A stretch of DNA of 16,362 nucleotides from SHAN690 sp040905305 (GTDB lineage Bacteria > Bacteroidota > Bacteroidia > Flavobacteriales_G > Salibacteraceae): assembly GCA_040905305.1 (NCBI GenBank), contig JBBDRU010000321.1, forward strand, positions 1 through 16,362. Direction: 5' to 3'. Every line of letters begins with the position of its first letter. Position 1 is the stretch's first letter. Below, in pieces: positions 7,767 to 15,419 of the stretch. The position numbers and the translations under genes were made by a program. Below the pieces are notes generated by a model. The model was not told the origin of the DNA. It did no database searches and saw nothing but the letters and a program-made list of their open reading frames with translations.

Positions 7767-7774
7767 TACTTTCG
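7767..7774 (+). promoter_or_regulatory. Possible -7 promoter box of the DPP4-POT operon
   Basis: TACTTTCG lies 24 bases before the ATG at 7799, a normal leader length for a Bacteroidota TAnnTTTG-type promoter, with one mismatch. The preceding base gives the same nine-base TTACTTTCG found in front of the M1 aminopeptidase. No clear -33 TTG is present. The remainder of the 7649-7798 spacer is AT-rich, with only a weak TATTTTTC box facing the FAD oxidase. Confidence 0.4.
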
Positions 7775-7798
7775 GCTCTTTTAATTTAAATTCATTCT

Positions 7799-9970
7799 AT
7801 GAAACAAGTATTCTCGTTGCTGATTGTTTTAATAATCGCAGCAGTTTCCACGACAGCTCAAGACCTTACATTAGAGGATATTTGGAAAACAGGGAAGTTT
7901 CGACAAAAGTCGGTTTATGGATTAGAGTCTATGGCCAATGGACTATATTACACGGTTATGGATAGATCAGATGATGGAAATAGTATCAATAAATACAGCT
8001 ACGAAACCGGTGAAAAAGTGGCCACCATTTTGACTGAAAAGCAACTTCAATCCTATACAAACAATCAAGAAGCACAAATAGAAGGATATAAGTTTTCAGC
8101 CGATGAAACTTTTATGTTAGTTAGTTATGACATAGAGTCGATTTATCGCTATAGCACAAAAGAACATTACTTTATTGTGGATTTAAAGAGCGGGAAAGCG
8201 AGAAAATTAGCTGCAGGGAGTAAACAACGTCATGCAACATTCTCTCCCGATGGAAGTCATATTGCCTACGTTCAGGAAAATCAGTTGTATGTTCAAAATG
8301 CAGCAACCCAAGCTACAGAAATGATCACCAAAGACGGATCTAAAAACAATATAATCTATGGTTTTGCAGATTGGGTTTACGAAGAGGAGTTTGGATTCGA
8401 CAAAGCTTTTTTCTGGTCTCCAGACGGCAGTAAAATAGCGTATTACCGCTTTGACGAGACCGCTGTCAAGCAGTTCCATATGCCAATTTATGACGAGCTA
8501 TATCCTACCGATTACACCTTTAAATACCCAAAAGCAGGTGAGGAAAACTCCCAAGTTGACATTGAGATTAGAACGCTAGAGTCAGGCGTTTCTAACCGTC
8601 TGGATCTTGGTGACTATGAATATATCCCAAGAATAAAATGGACACAAACCAGCGATTTTTTGGCTGTGATGAAAATGCCACGTCTGCAAAACATTTTGGA
8701 AATCGACCTCGTAAACACAAATGACCTAACGCGCAAGAATGTCTATAAAGAAGTGAGCGACACATATATCGAAATTAGTGATGACCTGACCTTCTTAAAT
8801 GAAAACAAAGGATTCGTTTGGCGTTCTGAAAAAGATGGATTTTTCCACCTGTATGCTTATGATTTTGACGGGAAAAATGAACGTCAAATCACCTCAGGTG
8901 ATTGGGAGGTTAAATCATTTCATGGATATAATCCTGAAACTTCAACACTATTTTATCTTGCCAATAAAACCGGAGTTGAAAACACTGAGCTTTACAGCGT
9001 GTCACTCGATGGCAAAAAAGGGAAGCTACTCAGTCCAAAAACAGGTACGAGCAGAGCTGATTTCAGTGAAGGATACAAATTTTTTATTCTATATCACAGC
9101 ACCCACAACCAACCACTGAGGGTTTCTCTGCATAAACAAAACGGAAAGGAAATCAGGTTGCTGGAAGAAAATGAAAGCCTCAAAAAAACACTCTCAACAC
9201 TTGATTTATCCGAAACTGAGTTTTTCGAATTTACTACCTCAGAAGGAGTTTCATTAAATGGTTGGATGCTAAAACCAACTGATTTCGATGCGAAGAAAAA
9301 ATATCCGGTGCTGATGTATGTTTATGGTGGTCCTGGTTCGCAAACCGTCACCAACAGTATGGGTGGCAATTATTTCTGGCATCAGATGCTCGCCCAACAA
9401 GGATATATTGTGGTTTCAGTGGATAATCGAGGAACAGGAGCACGCGGAAAATCATTCAGGACACAAACCTACCGGCAACTCGGAAAGTATGAAACGATGG
9501 ATCAAATTGAAGCGGCAAAATGGTTGGGCAAAAAATCCTACGTTGATCCGGCTCGTATCGCTATTTGGGGTTGGAGTTATGGTGGATACATGAGTAGCTT
9601 GTGTTTGTTTAAAGGCGCTGGTGTATTCAAATCTGCCATTGCCGTTGCTCCAGTAAGCAACTGGCGTTTTTATGACAGCATCTACACTGAGCGTTACATG
9701 GGCTTACCGCAAGACAATGCCGATGGTTATGACGATAATTCACCGATCAATCATGTTGAAAAAATGGAAGGAAATTACCTGTTAGTTCATGGCACTGCTG
9801 ATGACAATGTGCATTTCCAAAACGCTGTTGAAATGGTGAGCGCATTAGTAGATGCCGACAAACAATTTGATTTCTATATTTACCCCGACCGCAATCATGG
9901 AATATATGGTGGAAACACTAGGTATCACCTTTTCACCAAGATGACAAACTTTTTAAACGAAAAACTCTAA
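7799..9970 (+). CDS. Dipeptidyl peptidase IV (S9B family)
   Basis: This 723-residue secreted serine peptidase releases N-terminal X-Pro (and X-Ala) dipeptides. A signal peptide covers about 1-20 (MKQVFSLLIVLIIAAVSTTAQ-like). The beta-propeller domain follows, carrying the Glu motif YEEEF (E195-E197) that grips the peptide N-terminus. The C-terminal alpha/beta-hydrolase domain has nucleophile S593 in GWSYGG, D668 in GTADDN, and H700 in DRNHG. These offsets track human DPP4 (S630, D708, H740) closely. The length is normal and all catalytic residues are present. The gene heads a plus-strand run, 16 bases before the first POT transporter, so its dipeptide products would be the substrates of its downstream neighbours. 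A TACTTTCG box sits 24 bases upstream of the start. Confidence 0.95.
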   Translation: MKQVFSLLIVLIIAAVSTTAQDLTLEDIWKTGKFRQKSVYGLESMANGLYYTVMDRSDDGNSINKYSYETGEKVATILTEKQLQSYTNNQEAQIEGYKFSADETFMLVSYDIESIYRYSTKEHYFIVDLKSGKARKLAAGSKQRHATFSPDGSHIAYVQENQLYVQNAATQATEMITKDGSKNNIIYGFADWVYEEEFGFDKAFFWSPDGSKIAYYRFDETAVKQFHMPIYDELYPTDYTFKYPKAGEENSQVDIEIRTLESGVSNRLDLGDYEYIPRIKWTQTSDFLAVMKMPRLQNILEIDLVNTNDLTRKNVYKEVSDTYIEISDDLTFLNENKGFVWRSEKDGFFHLYAYDFDGKNERQITSGDWEVKSFHGYNPETSTLFYLANKTGVENTELYSVSLDGKKGKLLSPKTGTSRADFSEGYKFFILYHSTHNQPLRVSLHKQNGKEIRLLEENESLKKTLSTLDLSETEFFEFTTSEGVSLNGWMLKPTDFDAKKKYPVLMYVYGGPGSQTVTNSMGGNYFWHQMLAQQGYIVVSVDNRGTGARGKSFRTQTYRQLGKYETMDQIEAAKWLGKKSYVDPARIAIWGWSYGGYMSSLCLFKGAGVFKSAIAVAPVSNWRFYDSIYTERYMGLPQDNADGYDDNSPINHVEKMEGNYLLVHGTADDNVHFQNAVEMVSALVDADKQFDFYIYPDRNHGIYGGNTRYHLFTKMTNFLNEKL

Positions 9971-9986
9971 ACCTAAAAATCATCAG

Positions 9987-11360
9987 ATGAGTCAAGCAAA
10001 AACAGGGCACCCCACGGGATTGTACATCTTATTTTTTACTGAATTATGGGAACGGTTTTCCTACTACGGGATGCGAGCCATTCTGGTGCTCTACATTATA
10101 AGCAGCACAAATGGAGATAACCCGGGACTAGGATGGACGGAGTCGGAAGCCATCTCTCTGTATGGCTGGTACACCATGCTTGTTTATGTCATGTCCATTC
10201 CCGGTGGCATCATTGCCGATCGATTTTGGGGACAAAAACGAACTGTATTTATCGGTGGCCTGCTGCTCTGCGCTGGTCACTTAGTGTTGGCCTATGAAGC
10301 TGTTTGGGCGTTTTACCTTGGTTTATCATTAATCGTTCTTGGAGTGGGTGGTTTAAAACCAAATATCTCTACCATGGTTGGAGGCCTTTATCCTCCTGGC
10401 GATGAGCGCAGGGATGCCGGGTTTACTGTTTTTTATATCGGTATAAATGTGGGCGCATTTTTGTCTGCACTTATCGTGGGATACCTCGGTGAAAACTACG
10501 GTTGGCATTATGGGTTTGGTTTAGCGGGCATTGGAATGTTGCTGGGTCAAGCCGTGTTTATGATGGGGCAAAAACATCTAAAAGGAGTTGGGGAATCAAC
10601 ATCAGACCTTACAGTTGCTGAACAAAAAGCGAAGGACCGACCGCTTAGCTCAGTAGAACGTGACCGCATCAAAGTAATGCTGATCTCGTTTTTGCTAATC
10701 ATTGTTTTTTGGGGATCATTTGAGCAAGCAGGAGGTTTGATGAATATCTACGCAGAGCAAAAAACCGATCGACTTATCGAGTTTTTATCGTTCACTGTGC
10801 CAGCATCATGGTTTCAGTCGGTCAATGCATTTTTCATCATCACCCTTGGTGCACCAATTGCCGCATTCTGGATTTGGTGGAAGAGAAAAGGAAAGGAATC
10901 GTCCTCTATTTTGAAAATGGCATTGGGCGTGATTATTATGGGTTGGGGCTTTCTATTTATGTCAGCCGCTTCATTGCAATTTGAGGCTCAGGGCGCTTCA
11001 GCCATGTATTGGTTGGTTCTTGCTTATCTCTTTCACACTGTTGGTGAATTATGCGCATCACCTGTGGCTCTCTCCTACATAACCAAATTAGCACCGCTTA
11101 AATATGCCTCGTTCATGATGGGTGCATATTTCGCAGCTACCGGACTCGGAAACAAAGTGGCCGGCTTGCTTGGTGAATGGTCTCAAAGTGCTGGTGAACT
11201 AGAAATCTTCACAGGTATCGCGATATTCTGCACCATTGTGGGCTTGTTGGTGATCGCCCTTCTAAAGCCTCTTAAGCGATTGGCTCATGGTGCAGAAGAT
11301 AAGGAAGGAACTCAATTTGAAGAACAAGAAGGATTTGAACTTGCTGATCAAAAAGCATAG
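9987..11360 (+). CDS. POT family proton-coupled peptide transporter, 12-helix form
   Basis: This 457-residue inner-membrane transporter of the POT/PTR2 branch of the major facilitator superfamily imports di- and tripeptides with protons. The ExxER motif is E19-L-W-E22-R23, followed by FSYYG. The helix-4 lysine is K124 in GLKPN, the PTR2 signature lies around FTVFYIGINVGA (146-157), and the helix-10 glutamate is E354 in GELCASP. Helices 6 and 7 are joined by a short charged linker (about 195-228), so the two extra helices (HA/HB) common in bacterial POTs are missing. This gives 12 predicted helices and a shorter protein than the usual 480-500 residues. It lies between DPP4 (16-base gap) and a second, longer POT gene (21-base gap), with no promoter visible. 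Confidence 0.9.
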   Translation: MSQAKTGHPTGLYILFFTELWERFSYYGMRAILVLYIISSTNGDNPGLGWTESEAISLYGWYTMLVYVMSIPGGIIADRFWGQKRTVFIGGLLLCAGHLVLAYEAVWAFYLGLSLIVLGVGGLKPNISTMVGGLYPPGDERRDAGFTVFYIGINVGAFLSALIVGYLGENYGWHYGFGLAGIGMLLGQAVFMMGQKHLKGVGESTSDLTVAEQKAKDRPLSSVERDRIKVMLISFLLIIVFWGSFEQAGGLMNIYAEQKTDRLIEFLSFTVPASWFQSVNAFFIITLGAPIAAFWIWWKRKGKESSSILKMALGVIIMGWGFLFMSAASLQFEAQGASAMYWLVLAYLFHTVGELCASPVALSYITKLAPLKYASFMMGAYFAATGLGNKVAGLLGEWSQSAGELEIFTGIAIFCTIVGLLVIALLKPLKRLAHGAEDKEGTQFEEQEGFELADQKA

Positions 11361-11381
11361 TTAACTAAATAATCAAACGTT

Positions 11382-13055
11382 ATGGGAATCGCATTTTGGA
11401 TTATGGTAGTGGCCTGGATTTTCGTTTTGATCTGGGTTCCGTTCATCATTTATAGCAATCGTAAACTTCACCCACGGGCACTGTTTATCTTATTTTTTGC
11501 AGAAATGTGGGAGCGTTTCTCCTATTACGGCATGAGGGCGTTGCTCACGCTTTACATGGTAAGTGAACTTTTCAGCGAACTCTCCCAGCAAGAAGCCGAC
11601 AGCAAAGCGTTGGGAATTTATGGTTCCTACACCGCCATGGTTTATCTTTTTCCGGTTGTTGGCGGGATTTTAGCAGACAAAATTCTCGGGTTCAGAAAGG
11701 CCATTATTTTTGGCGGAATCCTTATGATGGCAGGGCACTTCGCCCTTGCGCTGGAGGGTATGTTTTTCGGAGGAAACATGCAGTTGTTTTTCTTATCGCT
11801 CGCTTTTATCATAATTGGAAATGGATTTTTCAAGCCAAACATTTCGAGCTTTCTTGGCAATTTTTACGGAGTGAATGATAGCAGAAAAGACGGTGCTTTT
11901 ACCATTTTTTATATGGGCGTAAACATCGGTGCACTTTTGTCCATAGTCACATGTGGGTATGTCGGTGAAGAAATCAGTTGGCATTATGGTTTTGGGTTGG
12001 CAGGAATCGGAATGTTCATCGGCTTGTTGGTTTTCTGGTTTGCAGGAAATGCTGTGTTAGGAAAAAAAGGAATCAACCCGAGCTCACTGGAAGATTTTCC
12101 AGATGTTGACGAAGACGAAGACATCAAGCTATTAAATGCTGATAAAGGCAAACGGTCAGCCGCTTTGGAAGATCAAGCAAAAGGTTTTGTTAAAATTGAC
12201 GACCCCAAACTCAGGCGGAACCAATGGATCACTATGGTTGCAACGGTTTTGTTCATACCAGTTTGTGCTCAATTCTTGAATTTAAGTGACGTAATCACTT
12301 CGGTATTGATCTTGTTGAGTATTGGCATCCTAGCCGTATTGCTTTATATGGCGTGGAAGCAAGAAAGCAAAGCAGCCGGTCAACGGCTTTGGGTGGTCGT
12401 TGTATTGTTTCTTTTCCACTCGGTGTTTTGGGCTCTATTTGAGCAGGCGGGGGGTTCAATTACACTGTTCACTGCCAGAAATATTGACCGGGTTATATTA
12501 GGGTCTGAAATACCAGCCTCCATATTTCAGTTTTTCAACGCATTTTTTATCATGACGTTGGCACCTTTGTTTTCCTGGATGTGGATAAAGTTGAGGAATA
12601 AAGGAAAAGAACCATCCACCCCGATGAAATTTGTGCTTGGATTATCCCAGTTAGCCTTTGGCTTTGGAATCATAGTTTTAGGTGCCAATTTCTTTGAAAT
12701 CGAAGGAATGGTTCCGATGATATTTTTGGTCTTCATGTACCTATTTCACACTACAGGAGAGTTAAGTCTTTCGCCTGTTGGTTTGTCAATGATCACTAAA
12801 CTCGCCCCCAAGCAGGCCGTTGGTTTTGTAATGGGCGCTTGGTTTTTGTCCATTGCGTTGGCCAATAAAATGGCAGGAAAAATTGGTGAGTTAACAGCAA
12901 GCGAAGACATCAGCGAAGACGCAAGTGTTATGGAAACCCTAACCGTTTATTCAGATACTTATTGGCTGTGGGGTGTATTAGTGGTTGGAGGCGCAGCACT
13001 CATCTTACTGCTTTTGGTGCCGGTTCTGAAAAAATGGATGCACGGTATTCATTAG
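11382..13055 (+). CDS. POT family proton-coupled peptide transporter, long form with extra N-terminal helix
   Basis: This 557-residue POT/PTR2 transporter is a diverged paralogue of its upstream neighbour. ExxER is E41-M-W-E44-R45 with FSYYGMR, the helix-4 lysine is K151 in FKPN, the PTR2 signature lies near FTIFYMGVNIGA (173-184), and the helix-10 glutamate is E460 in GELSLSP. Unlike the first copy it has two extra hydrophobic segments between helices 6 and 7 (about 283-300 and 304-325) after an acidic linker (DVDEDEDIK, 241-249). It also has an additional hydrophobic segment at residues 3-24 ahead of the canonical first helix, so about 15 segments are expected. An ATG inside helix 1 (codon 43) would destroy the ExxER motif, so the long start is right. 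The gene ends the DPP4-POT run. No strong terminator follows. Confidence 0.88.
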   Translation: MGIAFWIMVVAWIFVLIWVPFIIYSNRKLHPRALFILFFAEMWERFSYYGMRALLTLYMVSELFSELSQQEADSKALGIYGSYTAMVYLFPVVGGILADKILGFRKAIIFGGILMMAGHFALALEGMFFGGNMQLFFLSLAFIIIGNGFFKPNISSFLGNFYGVNDSRKDGAFTIFYMGVNIGALLSIVTCGYVGEEISWHYGFGLAGIGMFIGLLVFWFAGNAVLGKKGINPSSLEDFPDVDEDEDIKLLNADKGKRSAALEDQAKGFVKIDDPKLRRNQWITMVATVLFIPVCAQFLNLSDVITSVLILLSIGILAVLLYMAWKQESKAAGQRLWVVVVLFLFHSVFWALFEQAGGSITLFTARNIDRVILGSEIPASIFQFFNAFFIMTLAPLFSWMWIKLRNKGKEPSTPMKFVLGLSQLAFGFGIIVLGANFFEIEGMVPMIFLVFMYLFHTTGELSLSPVGLSMITKLAPKQAVGFVMGAWFLSIALANKMAGKIGELTASEDISEDASVMETLTVYSDTYWLWGVLVVGGAALILLLLVPVLKKWMHGIH

Positions 13056-13237
13056 GAGTTTAGTATCTGAGACATCAATTCTTTATAGACTCTTTTAGAA
13101 AGAAGTAGGCTCATGAGATCAACTTTTTAATTTTCACTTTCCGTGGCAAGATTTAATAACCAGCCACTAGGAATCAGTCCATCGAAAGGTGGCAACATGT
13201 ATTTTCATGCTTGGCTTACAGACCGACAAAACGCCCT

Positions 13238-13253
13238 GTTAATTCCTATTAAC
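13238..13253. repeat. Short inverted repeat upstream of the thioredoxin-fold gene
   Basis: GTTAAT (13238-13243) and ATTAAC (13248-13253) are perfect complements around TCCT. It lies 50 bases before the ATG at 13303 and could be an operator. It is short and AT-rich, so chance is a fair explanation. The rest of the 247-base gap after the second POT gene shows nothing else clear. Confidence 0.2.
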
Positions 13254-13290
13254 GCTTACCTCATTCAAGATTTCCGCTTTGATTAATCCT

Positions 13291-13298
13291 TATATTTA
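13291..13298 (+). promoter_or_regulatory. Possible -7 promoter box of the thioredoxin-fold gene
   Basis: TATATTTA matches TAnnTTTG except for the last base and ends 4 bases before the ATG at 13303, so the transcript would be leaderless or nearly so, as proposed for the M1 aminopeptidase. No good -33 TTG is seen at the expected distance. Confidence 0.25.
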
Positions 13299-13302
13299 CC
13301 CC

Positions 13303-13833
13303 ATGAAATGGATGATCACTCTGATTTTTACGGCTTTTTTATCTCTTGCTTTTCAGGCACAAGAGAGTATTCAATGGAAAACGTGGGACGAGGCTGTGGC
13401 CGCAAACAAAAAAGATCCTAAATTGATTTTCATCGATACCTACACTGACTGGTGCGGTTGGTGCAAGAAGATGGACGCCAGCACTTTTTCTAATAAGGTC
13501 ATTGCTGATTACATGAACGAGCATTACCATGCCGTCAAAATGGATGCTGAAATGAAAGATACCATCGAGTTTAACGGTTATACTTTTGTAAATCCAAACC
13601 CCAACGCAAAACGCAGTACGCACCAGCTTGCAGCTTCATTGCTCGATAATAAATTGAGCTATCCAAGCTTTATTATCCTCAACCAAAACTTTGAGCGTAT
13701 GCAAATTTTACCGGGGTATAAAAGTCCGAAGCAATTTGAGCCCATTGTGCGCTATTTTGTTGAAGGTGCTACTCAAGGAGTTGAGTATGAAAAATACATG
13801 GAAGAATTCACTTCGCTTTTGCCTTCCAAATAA
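13303..13833 (+). CDS. Secreted thioredoxin-fold protein with CGWC motif
   Basis: This 176-residue protein starts with a signal peptide (about 1-19, cleavage near FQAQ) and has a thioredoxin-like domain with redox motif C51-G-W-C54, preceded by YTDW. A cis-proline candidate is P121 in SYPSF. The double-cysteine site and envelope export suggest a periplasmic thiol-disulfide reductase or a DUF255/thioredoxin_7-like protein, possibly acting on cysteines of envelope proteins. The partner is unknown. I chose the ATG at 13303: a TTG at 13279 would add eight residues (INPYIYP) that spoil the signal peptide and overlap the possible TATATTTA promoter box. It is 35 bases upstream of the deacetylase-fold gene on the same strand and may be co-transcribed with it, though no functional tie is evident. 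Confidence 0.87.
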   Translation: MKWMITLIFTAFLSLAFQAQESIQWKTWDEAVAANKKDPKLIFIDTYTDWCGWCKKMDASTFSNKVIADYMNEHYHAVKMDAEMKDTIEFNGYTFVNPNPNAKRSTHQLAASLLDNKLSYPSFIILNQNFERMQILPGYKSPKQFEPIVRYFVEGATQGVEYEKYMEEFTSLLPSK

Positions 13834-13868
13834 TCGAAACCATTCTCCACTTTTACTGTTCACATTAA

Positions 13869-14777
13869 ATGGCTATTCCTGTTGCCTGGACAGAAATTTA
13901 CACACACCCTCTTCCCGTTGGCCATCGCTTTCCGATGGAGAAATACAGCCTTATTCCTCAACAACTGCTTTATGAGGGATGCATAGAACAGCATCAGGTT
14001 TTTACTCCAAAACCACTCTCTGAACAGCAAATTCTAAGCACGCACAACGAAGATTATTGGCATAAGCTAAAATACCTTCAACTCAATCAAAAGGAACAAC
14101 GCTCAAGCGGATTTCCCCTATCCGCACAATTGGTTATGCGCGAGCGGATCATTTGCAATGGAACATTGTTAGGAGCAACCATGGCATTAAACAAAACCCG
14201 ATGCGCCTTCAATGTTGCCGGTGGCACACACCACGCTTATGCCGACAGAGCCGAGGGATTTTGCCTTCTTAACGATATCGCGATTGCTGCGAATCATCTT
14301 CTGCAAAACACAACGATCAAACAAATTTTAGTGATTGATTTAGATGTACATCAAGGAAATGGTACTGCAAAAATTTTTGAAAACGAACCTGCCGTTTTCA
14401 CTTTTAGCATGCATGGTGAAAAAAACTACCCTTTCAAAAAAGAAACATCAAACCTAGATATCCCCTTACCAGATGGCATTAATGACAACGACTACCTCAG
14501 TTTGCTTCGTTCAAATTTGGCGCGATTATTTGATGAAGTAAACCCCGAATTTGTGTTTTTCCAGGCAGGAGTAGATATTTTGGAAACCGACAAATTGGGC
14601 AAATTGGGCGTAACTCAAAACGGATGCAAGGCAAGGGATGAATTCGTAATGAAGCAGTGCTTAAACTGGAATATACCACTTCAAATTTCTATGGGTGGCG
14701 GCTACTCCCCGCACATTAAGAACATTATAGAAGCTCATGCCAACACGTTTCGATTGGCCATGTCCATGTTTGAATAA
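13869..14777 (+). CDS. Histone deacetylase family amidohydrolase
   Basis: This 302-residue cytoplasmic protein has the arginase/deacetylase fold used by class I/II HDACs, AcuC and acetylpolyamine amidohydrolases. It would remove acetyl (or acyl) groups from amines with a zinc-bound water. The catalytic pair is H121-H122 in GGTHHAY, followed by EGFCLLNDIAIA. The zinc ligands are D159 and H161 in DLDVHQGNG and D236 in QAGVD. The transition-state tyrosine is Y279 in GGGYS. All residues needed for activity are present, and the length suits a bacterial single-domain member. The substrate cannot be read from the sequence. The gene converges on the DUF1684 gene with only 3 bases between stops, and a TTGAAT/ATTCAA repeat (14770-14784) spans that junction. 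Confidence 0.93.
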   Translation: MAIPVAWTEIYTHPLPVGHRFPMEKYSLIPQQLLYEGCIEQHQVFTPKPLSEQQILSTHNEDYWHKLKYLQLNQKEQRSSGFPLSAQLVMRERIICNGTLLGATMALNKTRCAFNVAGGTHHAYADRAEGFCLLNDIAIAANHLLQNTTIKQILVIDLDVHQGNGTAKIFENEPAVFTFSMHGEKNYPFKKETSNLDIPLPDGINDNDYLSLLRSNLARLFDEVNPEFVFFQAGVDILETDKLGKLGVTQNGCKARDEFVMKQCLNWNIPLQISMGGGYSPHIKNIIEAHANTFRLAMSMFE

Positions 14778-14784
14778 CATTCAA
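14770..14784. repeat. Inverted repeat across a convergent stop-codon junction
   Basis: TTGAAT (14770-14775) and ATTCAA (14779-14784) are perfect complements with a 3-base loop and span the two opposing stop codons of the deacetylase-fold and DUF1684 genes. It is AT-rich and lacks a T-tract, so it would be a weak hairpin. It may help define mRNA 3' ends or may be chance. Confidence 0.2.
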
Positions 14785-15419
14785 TCGATCAATTTGCGCT
14801 CTCCTGCCTGAATGTATTGACCGAGAAAGTTTTCCTTTGGCGGAATCGGACAGGAAAAGCCGCTACCGTAAGCGCAATATGGATTGTAACAATCATTAAA
14901 GTCGATTATTACATCTTGCCCGTCTTCAGGAATAGCAACGTCTATATATCGACCACCACCATAAGACTCCTCACCGGTGGTGAGGTCAGTGAAAGGCAAG
15001 AACAAATATGGTTCGTGTTTCGGCATACTCGAAGCTGGGTAAATTCGCTTGTAAGCATACAATGTATCTTTTAACAGCGCATGATCGAAAACAAAAAAAC
15101 CATATCGTTCAAACTTCTTTGTTGCCCCGTTTGAAGTCGGAATGGCTAAGGTATCAGGCAATGAGTTGAGAACAAATGCTGCAGGAAGCTTCCAGCGATC
15201 ATTCACCTCAAAAAATTGCAGGGGTTGAAGCGCTTTTCGATTTGCTTTTGACAACGGGGAATGATTTTCAGAAAGCAGCTCGCTTTCTTTATCCATGCGC
15301 TGGCTGATTACCTTGGCTTCATAATCATCGACCGATTGAGCTACAAAATACGATGGACAGATGAGCGAGGATGATAAGGCCAGCAGGGAAAAGATGAGTG
15401 GTTTAAAATTATACATCAT
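14781..15419 (-). CDS. Secreted DUF1684 protein
   Basis: This 212-residue protein has a signal peptide (about 1-28, cleavage near FVAQS) and a DUF1684 domain. The C-terminal hallmarks are YGGGRYID (153-160), DFNDCYNPYCAY (173-184) and FSCPIPPKEN (188-197). DUF1684 proteins are common in Bacteroidota and Actinobacteria, and I know of no established biochemical function. The cysteines C177, C182 and C190 sit in the conserved block and may be structural or metal-binding, which is inference. The ATG overlaps the stop of the ABC ATPase gene in an ATGA arrangement (15416-15419), so translation is likely coupled to the transporter. A second in-frame ATG directly follows and could be the true start. 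Confidence 0.9.
   Translation of the reverse strand: MMYNFKPLIFSLLALSSSLICPSYFVAQSVDDYEAKVISQRMDKESELLSENHSPLSKANRKALQPLQFFEVNDRWKLPAAFVLNSLPDTLAIPTSNGATKKFERYGFFVFDHALLKDTLYAYKRIYPASSMPKHEPYLFLPFTDLTTGEESYGGGRYIDVAIPEDGQDVIIDFNDCYNPYCAYGSGFSCPIPPKENFLGQYIQAGERKLID

Noticed and set aside
13279..13302. TTG start for the thioredoxin-fold protein
   Set aside because: It adds residues before a normal signal peptide and overlaps the likely promoter region. The ATG at 13303 is a better start.
13691..13975. 94-codon plus-strand frame bridging the thioredoxin-fold and deacetylase genes
   Set aside because: It overlaps both supported genes in another frame and has no domain or export signal.
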